64,000 nucleotides of DNA. Source: Bartonella sp. AU55XJBT. GTDB lineage: Bacteria; Pseudomonadota; Alphaproteobacteria; Rhizobiales; Rhizobiaceae. This document shows, piece after piece, positions 58,711 through 64,000 of the stretch. The stretch is taken from NCBI RefSeq assembly GCF_028618525.1, contig NZ_JAQITC010000003.1:62001-126000 (forward strand). The letters run 5' to 3'. Numbering within the stretch: position 1 is the stretch's first letter; every line of letters begins with the position of its first letter. Both the position numbers and the translations under genes were made by a program. Below the pieces are notes generated by a model. That model was given only the letters and a program-made list of their open reading frames with translations, was not told where the DNA came from and ran no database searches.

Positions 58711-60167
58711 ACTGAACTCCTTTATTTCGTCATATATTAGTCATTTAAAATCTGGAAGATAAGATTGGAGACTGATAAAAAAATTATGCCATATCGCTCG
58801 TTAATGAGATCTAAACAATGAAAAAATTGTTGGAAGAAGAGCAAAATAAAGAAACAAAAGTTTGAATTTTTGAGTACTTTAGGGTGTTTATGAGGGGATA
58901 GTTGTAGATAAATATTGGGTTTTTAGCGATTTGTATGCGTGAGAAAAATATTAAAATAGCCAAGTATCAAGTATATTGTGGCCGGAGCAGTTTTGTATAG
59001 GAAATCAGAGCTAAAATTTTGTCTCTTTTTTCCAAGAGTGTTTCTCGAAATAAAAGTACAGTTATGCATGTTATGAATACGAAAACTGTTCAGTAAAAGG
59101 ATTATGGTTTGGTTTGAGAAGACAGTTTTGAATGGACAAAAGAATACGATGTATGAAGCATTTAAGCGTAAAAATATGAGCAACATTATAGAATAAGTTG
59201 ATATATAAAGAGCTAATTTTAACAGGATAGTTTTTGTGATAATTTAATATATGAAATTTGCTCTGTAGTGATCTTACGCAATGATAGTGCTTATCCGTAT
59301 GTTAATAAGGTAGTGCCGTCATTCTATTTCACAGATCTCAATGTAATATTATTCCTATTATTTGGAGCGTTTATAAGAAGCATTGTTATTTTATTTGCAT
59401 AATAAATTCCGCTTGTCGATGTACAAGCAAGAAAACTTGATTGATTCAATATGAGAGGATGTTGAGAGAATATGCTGTAAGGGATCAATTTAAACTCGTT
59501 ATTTAAATTGTAAAACCATTTTCATCAAAAATAGGTATATAAGACACTTGCACCCATATTAAAATAAGAGTGTTTTCTTTGTTTATTTTCAATTTTCTTT
59601 TATTTCAGCTCAGTATAAAAAGTTTGATGAAAGAAGAGGGATTATTCGATACGCTTATGAGATTAATTACATAAGCAAAGAGACAGAGGACTATATATTT
59701 TCATACCCTTCCACACACAACTGCATATTGCGATAGTCATTTGGTTTTGCAATCTGCTCTAAAATCTTCGAAAGATGCAGAATATTTAAGAAGAAAAAAA
59801 GAAAATCATCATCAGACGTGCATATAAGAAATAGTTATGTGAGAGATAAAAAGAAGGAGGAGAATTATAGCAAAAAGTGGTAATAAATATCTTACACTCA
59901 CTCCACATTTTATACAGGAACAAGTCCCTTAAATATCTAAAGTATCGTTATGTTATCTGTTTTTGAAAACCACAAGAGTGAAGAAAACTGCATCTCTATG
60001 ACAAAAAAATTTAGCTCTTTCAGATAATTAATATATTCATTTATGTAACTAAAACACAACACAATACTGCACAAACAAACACCTTATTACACTTGCTTAT
60101 GAAGATAAATTTTTCCGGTAACTTATTCTCTATTGCTTATGCAATTCTATGATGCATCAAAAGTGTA
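58711..60167. other. Long gene-free region before rpsU
   Basis: About 1.46 kb, the longest gap in the window. It has many stops in all frames. I see no tRNA, no recognisable protein and no insertion sequence ends. A start-less 46-codon open stretch on the minus strand (about 59695-59840) ends with plausible residues but matches nothing I know. A dispersed repeat-like sequence lies at 59433-59458. It may be a graveyard of decayed genes. Confidence 0.55.
59433..59458. repeat. Dispersed repeat-like sequence, copy B
   Basis: TTGATTGATTCAATATGAGAGG resembles 31626-31648 at about 20 of 23 positions. See also 14337-14363. Confidence 0.35.
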
Positions 60168-60401
60168 TCACTTCACCGCAACACTCCGTCCGTTACTAAC
60201 AAAACCCTCTCTTTGCGCACGCTTACGAGCAAGCTTACGTGTACGACGAATAGCCTCAGCTTTTTCACGAGCACGTTTTTCAGATGGCTTTTCATAATAA
60301 CTACGCATTTTCATTTCACGGAAGATACCTTCACGCTGCATCTTTTTTTTCAACGCGCGAAGCGCTTGGTCAACATTATTATCACGAACGAGTACTTGCA
60401 C
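60168..60401 (-). CDS. rpsU: 30S ribosomal protein S21
   Basis: Small basic protein of the 30S platform that aids mRNA selection. The 77-residue product starts [25 protein letters not shown], the S21 consensus, and ends in an arginine/lysine-rich tail. It starts with GTG (60401), placed 7 bp after AGGA. fhs lies upstream on the same strand with a hairpin between them. Confidence 0.96.
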   Translation of the reverse strand: MQVLVRDNNVDQALRALKKKMQREGIFREMKMRSYYEKPSEKRAREKAEAIRRTRKLARKRAQREGFVSNGRSVAVK

Positions 60402-60448
60402 TATTTATCCTGCTTTTTTCAGTGTCATAAATGATAGGAAAAACCTAC

Positions 60449-60476
60449 GTCCTTTTAAAGACATATCTAAAAGGAC
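60449..60476 (-). promoter_or_regulatory. Hairpin between fhs and rpsU
   Basis: GTCCTTTT and AAAAGGAC form an 8-bp stem with a 12-base loop, 48 bp before the rpsU start. It could end the fhs transcript or be part of the rpsU leader; no clear T run follows. Confidence 0.35.
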
Positions 60477-60587
60477 AAAGGCTTATATCATATAAATAAG
60501 ACATTTGTCTATATAACTTTTTAAAATTCTATTCTTTTTGTAATAAAATACTTTTTATAATAAAGGATAGAGTTTATGGTTATAAAC

Positions 60588-62261
60588 TTATGAAAGCCCT
60601 TGTATATTATCATTTTCATCAAGATGGATTTTTTCAGCGGCAGGATAATGCGGTAAGCCGGGCATGGTCATAACATCTCCACAAATGACAACAATAAAGC
60701 CGGCTCCCGCACAGAGACGAACTTCTCGTATAGGAATTTCAAAATCAACAGGAGCACCATATTGCTTGGGATCAGCAGAAAAAGAATAAGGTGTTTTTGC
60801 CATACAAATAGGGTAGGTGCCAAAACCTTCTTTTTCCCAAGATTCAAGTTGTTTAAGAATAGGCGCTGAGATGATAGCGCCACGCCCACCGTATAACTTT
60901 GTTATAATACAATTAATTTTTTGAACGAGGGGAATATCATCTTGATAGAGCACTTTAAAATCGGAATCTTGTTTTTCAATTAAGGCAATAAGTTCTTGTG
61001 CAAGTTCTATAGCACCTTTTCCACCTTGTTCCCAATGCTTACAGACAATAGCTTTGTGTCCAGTTGCTGCAACTATTTTTTGTAATGTTTTTATTTCAGC
61101 ATCGCTATCACTGTCAAAATGATTAATTGCTACAACACAAGGGATATCGTAGAGCTCCATATTTTTGATATGTCTTAAAAGATTAGTGGCTCCCTTTTCT
61201 AAAGCGGTGATATTTTCTTCTGTCAGATTATTTTTATCCAACCCACCATTCATTTTTAATGCACGAATCGTTGCAACAATCACTGTTGCATTTGGTACAA
61301 TGCCTGCTTGCCGACATTTTATGTTGAAGAATTTTTCTGCTCCAAGATCGGCTCCAAATCCTGCTTCCGTGACAACATAATCAGCCAATTTTAAAGCGGT
61401 TTTTGTTGCTATAACTGAGTTACAACCATGAGCAATATTGGCAAAAGGCCCTCCATGAACGAGAACAGGATTATTTTCAATTGTTTGTACAAGATTGGGT
61501 TGTATGGCATCTTTGAGAAGAACTGCCATTGCGCCTTCTGCATTGAGATCAGCCACTGTTATGGGCGTTTTATCATAACGATAGGCAACAATCACTTTTT
61601 TGAGTCTTTGTGTAAGGTTTTCTAAATTTTCAGAGAGACAAAGAAGTGCCATAATTTCTGATGCAACAGTAATGTCAAAACCTGTTTGGCGTGGAAAACC
61701 ATTTGTTATGCCCCCCAATGAAATAACAATATCGCGCAATGCACGGTCATTCATATCAAGAACGCGCTTCCAAACAATACGACGTGGATCAATGTTGAGA
61801 GTATTTCCCCAATAGATGTGATTATCGATCATCGCGGCAAGAAGATTATGCGCTGCTGTAATAGCATGAAAATCACCGGTAAAATGTAAATTAAGATCAT
61901 CCATTGGGATGACTTGCGCATAACCACCACCAGCAGCACCACCCTTTACACCAAAACAGGGGCCTAAAGACGGTTCTCTCAAAGTGGCTATTGTTTTTTT
62001 GCCAATGAGATTAAGAGCATCATTTAGTCCAACCGTTGTTGTAGTTTTTCCTTCTCCAGCAGGTGTGGGATTGATAGCCGTGACGAGGATAAGTTTACCA
62101 TCTGGATTTTTATTGAGCGATTTTATGTATGCAGAAGAAATTTTAGCTTTATCATGGCCATAGGGAATGAGATTTTCATGTGCGATACCAATTTTTTGTG
62201 CAATTTCAGTAATATGCTGCTTTTTAGCAGTGCGAGCAATTTCAATATCTGTTTTAGGCAT
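60588..62261 (-). CDS. fhs: Formate-tetrahydrofolate ligase
   Basis: Makes 10-formyltetrahydrofolate from formate, ATP and tetrahydrofolate, feeding purine and fMet-tRNA synthesis. The 557-residue product matches the family length. The ATP-binding stretch [16 protein letters not shown] is near residue 65, [22 protein letters not shown] near 96, and the folate-site region includes [17 protein letters not shown] near 295. It is a single gene on the minus strand; the ribosome site is weak. Confidence 0.96.
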   Translation of the reverse strand: MPKTDIEIARTAKKQHITEIAQKIGIAHENLIPYGHDKAKISSAYIKSLNKNPDGKLILVTAINPTPAGEGKTTTTVGLNDALNLIGKKTIATLREPSLGPCFGVKGGAAGGGYAQVIPMDDLNLHFTGDFHAITAAHNLLAAMIDNHIYWGNTLNIDPRRIVWKRVLDMNDRALRDIVISLGGITNGFPRQTGFDITVASEIMALLCLSENLENLTQRLKKVIVAYRYDKTPITVADLNAEGAMAVLLKDAIQPNLVQTIENNPVLVHGGPFANIAHGCNSVIATKTALKLADYVVTEAGFGADLGAEKFFNIKCRQAGIVPNATVIVATIRALKMNGGLDKNNLTEENITALEKGATNLLRHIKNMELYDIPCVVAINHFDSDSDAEIKTLQKIVAATGHKAIVCKHWEQGGKGAIELAQELIALIEKQDSDFKVLYQDDIPLVQKINCIITKLYGGRGAIISAPILKQLESWEKEGFGTYPICMAKTPYSFSADPKQYGAPVDFEIPIREVRLCAGAGFIVVICGDVMTMPGLPHYPAAEKIHLDENDNIQGLS

Positions 62262-62977
62262 GGAAAAATTCTTTAAACTAAGCTTTTATTAACATTTGGG
62301 ATCTGTATTCTATGGATTAATGAAAAAAAACCATAGAGAATAGAAAGTATAAGATATCATAGAGGTCAATGATGTGTCGCGCAAGCGATAATACTAAAGA
62401 ACGGCAAGAGGAGTTTTATTGTTTTTGGGAAAAAAGAATCTCTATGTTTTTAGTTTCGATAAGTTCTTAGCTAGTCTGCAATATTACGCTTAATATCAGC
62501 TCATGATGAATATCAGAAAAAAGTCTTTGGATAATTAATTTAAGAACTTTTTACGCAGCGATTTTGATATCTTATATCTGTTATTCCGAATAGTACACTG
62601 AAAAAGTTTTAGAGGTCGCTAAACCGCAATTTGTGGAGTCCCTCTTAAGATGGGGCGGACAGAAATGAAATGCTCAGAAATACCCGTTGATGAAAAAGTA
62701 TAATCTAGAAGAAATCAAAAACAAGCGCATAGCTTGAAAAAAGAAAGCAACAGCACACACCAACTTATGTAATCTCCACGATTATTGCTAATAAAAAACA
62801 CCTTTGGGCTGGATTGAAGGCCGCACAACATCCCATTCTATCAAAATAGCTAAGAAACGACTCAAAATAGAATGAAATAAAAAGCCATAAGAAGACCAAA
62901 GGTAAGCAAAAAATAAATCACATAAAAAAATTCAAAAGGCTTGAATTCATGAGCAAGATATTGAATTTATTGATAGA
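62262..62977. other. Gap between tRNA-Arg and fhs
   Basis: About 715 bp. It must hold the fhs promoter. The right half contains two short plausible peptide stretches in different frames (an ATG-started 15-codon frame at 62690-62737 and a 39-codon start-less frame after it), perhaps one frameshifted small gene. I cannot assign them. Confidence 0.5.
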
Positions 62978-63054
62978 TGGCGCACCCGAAGAGATTCGAA
63001 CTCCTGACCCCCAGATTCGTAGTCTGGTGCTCTATCCAGCTGAGCTACGGGTGC
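62978..63054 (-). tRNA. tRNA-Arg (anticodon ACG)
   Basis: On the minus strand the 77-nt sequence folds as a cloverleaf: acceptor GCACCCG with CGGGTGC, D arm GCTC/GAGC, anticodon stem CCAGA/TCTGG around the loop CTACGAA (anticodon ACG), T arm with TTCGAAT, discriminator G and an encoded CCA end. The A34 is expected to be edited to inosine by TadA, to read CGU, CGC and CGA. Confidence 0.97.
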
Positions 63055-63419
63055 ACACATTGCGATTTTCTACATTGTCTAAGACAATGGGTTCCTAATC
63101 GTTTCATTAAAGAAATGCAAGTGAAACTTGGGGCGTCATAAAAAAAATCTCTTTTTTTTGTGAGATATTAAAAAAAATTATAATATATTATGGTTGCAAT
63201 TGGATTTTTGATAGGGTCATTTTCCTGTTGTGACCTTACCACGCAATATGAACGATAGTTAACTTGACGTTTTCGTCTATGAACGATAGTCAGCCAGAGA
63301 TGATATATGTTTTTGCGGTGGGGGGTAAGATATATACCTGCTGTTGGGTTTTTGTGTAAAACGCCGATATGACTGTTGAACACTATTTCAGATAAACATG
63401 ATACAGTAAGGGTAGGTGT
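63055..63419. other. Upstream region of the efflux gene
   Basis: About 365 bp between tRNA-Arg and the membrane fusion gene, divergent. It holds the direct repeats and possible promoter described below. No divergent regulator gene is present in the gap. Confidence 0.55.
63247..63292 (+). promoter_or_regulatory. Direct repeats and possible promoter of the efflux gene
   Basis: TATGAACGATAGT occurs at 63247-63259 and again at 63278-63290, 31 bp apart (about three helix turns). Between them lies TTGACG (63264-63269); 17 bp later TAGTCA (63287-63292) could be a -10, overlapping the second repeat. That layout suits a repressor site. Which protein binds is unknown. Confidence 0.5.
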
Positions 63420-64000
63420 ATGGCGTTATTAAAAAAGATCTTTCCATTGGTGTTTTTAATTGTTGTTTTAACGGCTACTTATTGGGCTGGAAAACAGAGC
63501 ACAGAACAACCCATTTCTATAGTGGATAAAACAAGTATATCGTATAAAGATTCAAAGGGAAAAATGGGAAGACCCCCGACGAATGTTGTCGTTGATCTTG
63601 TAAAAGTCCAAGATTTTTATGAACAACTTAACGTTCTAGGGAGTGGACAAGCACTTGCTGAGGTATATTTAACCCCTTTATTACCAGGTGTTATTGATAA
63701 GCTTTTTGTGTCTGCTGGTACAAAAGTACAAGTGGGAGACGTAATTGCAAAGCTTGATTCTAAAAAGGAGGAAATAGCAACTGCAAAAGCAAAAGTACAA
63801 CGTGATAATAATGCTTTAACACTTTCACGTATTCTTAAATTACGTGCTGGCAATACAGCAACGGAAGTTCAAGAAATTACAGCGCGCTTAGAGTTGGATA
63901 ACGCAAATTTTGTTTTGCGTAATGCTGAGGTAGACCTGGAGCGGCGAACAATTCGTGCACCGATTCCTGGAGTTATTGGTATTCTACCCGTTGATGCGGG
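63420..64000 (+). CDS. RND efflux membrane fusion protein, 3' end outside window
   Basis: Periplasmic adaptor of a tripartite RND efflux pump (HlyD/AcrA/MexA type). The frame is open from ATG 63420 to the window end: 193 codons so far, where the family has 350-400. An N-terminal signal or anchor fills residues 1-23. The lipoyl half motif follows as LTPLLPGVIDKLFVSAGTKVQVGDVIAKLDS (about residues 83-114), then an alpha-helical hairpin, then the second lipoyl half beginning RRTIRAPIPGVIG near 177. The RND pump gene is expected next, outside the window. GTAAGGGTAGG lies just before the ATG. Confidence 0.9.
   Translation, partial: MALLKKIFPLVFLIVVLTATYWAGKQSTEQPISIVDKTSISYKDSKGKMGRPPTNVVVDLVKVQDFYEQLNVLGSGQALAEVYLTPLLPGVIDKLFVSAGTKVQVGDVIAKLDSKKEEIATAKAKVQRDNNALTLSRILKLRAGNTATEVQEITARLELDNANFVLRNAEVDLERRTIRAPIPGVIGILPVDA

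Noticed and set aside
58923..59186. 87-codon open frame on the minus strand in the long gap
   Set aside because: Its residue mix (Phe, Leu, Ile, Asn rich without a pattern) looks like translated AT-rich DNA; no recognisable domain.
62690..62860. Two short adjacent frames before tRNA-Arg that could be one frameshifted small gene
   Set aside because: The pieces are only 15 and 39 codons and match no family I can name; kept only as a note in the gap entry.
1..64000. CRISPR array, prophage, insertion sequence or toxin-antitoxin system
   Set aside because: No spaced repeat array, transposase, integrase or paired toxin-antitoxin genes were seen; the cyoD tandem repeat is in-frame coding sequence without spacers.

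Overview
The window reads as core chromosome of an AT-rich, reduced-genome alphaproteobacterium of the Rhizobiales. Bartonella is the best fit, but I cannot name a species from sequence alone. Support comes from gene content and order shared with Brucella and the rhizobia: cyclic beta-1,2-glucan synthase next to pncB, Hsp20 next to DUF1150, secB-fxsA divergent from a Tim44-like gene, argD-(argF)-hslO, ccmABCDG divergent from acnA, rpsT upstream of dnaA, and fabI-fabB-fabA divergent from irr. Proteins characteristic of this class (GcrA, Irr) are also present. I see no prophage, insertion sequence, CRISPR array or rRNA operon.

Layout. 1-8.9 kb: the 3' part of a very large cyclic glucan synthase gene, then pncB. 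9.4-13.7 kb (minus): a DUF454 membrane protein and the sitABCD Mn/Fe importer, with a Fur/Mur-like operator. 14.5-19.7 kb (minus): nth, rpmI, rplT, pheS, pheT. 19.8-22.8 kb (plus): hsp20 with an apparent RpoH promoter, a DUF1150 gene and ilvD. 23.1-28.4 kb: mutS (minus) and maeB (plus). 28.4-32.4 kb: secB and fxsA (minus), a Tim44-like gene and an Smr gene (plus), gcrA (minus). 32.9-36.0 kb (plus): argD, a wrecked argF pseudogene, hslO. 36.5-39.5 kb (minus): ccmABCDG. 39.8-42.5 kb (plus): acnA. 42.7-47.7 kb (plus): rpsT, dnaA, dnaN, recF. 47.8-52.8 kb (plus): aroQ and cyoABCD, where cyoD carries an unusual repeat-built tail. 53.2-58.7 kb: gpsA, fabI-fabB-fabA (minus), irr (plus), a secreted SH3 protein (minus). 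60.2-63.1 kb (minus): rpsU, fhs, tRNA-Arg(ACG). The window ends inside an RND-type membrane fusion protein gene (plus).

How it fits together. Iron and manganese form a loose theme: a metal importer with a Fur-family operator, the regulator Irr, and an Irr-type box (TAGAA-N3-TTCTA) in the acnA/ccmA divergent region, which links haem-dependent cytochrome maturation and the Fe-S enzyme aconitase to Irr. Reductive evolution is visible as the decayed argF, several long gene-free gaps, and missing expected neighbours (mltA between the Tim44-like and smr genes; cyoE after cyoD).

Most of the window is ordinary housekeeping DNA. The least expected features are the 60-bp in-frame tandem repeat that adds about 100 residues to CyoD, the argF wreck beside an intact argD, the paired 13-bp direct repeats in front of the efflux gene, and the structured leader of rpmI-rplT. 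I found no convincing new multi-gene system.
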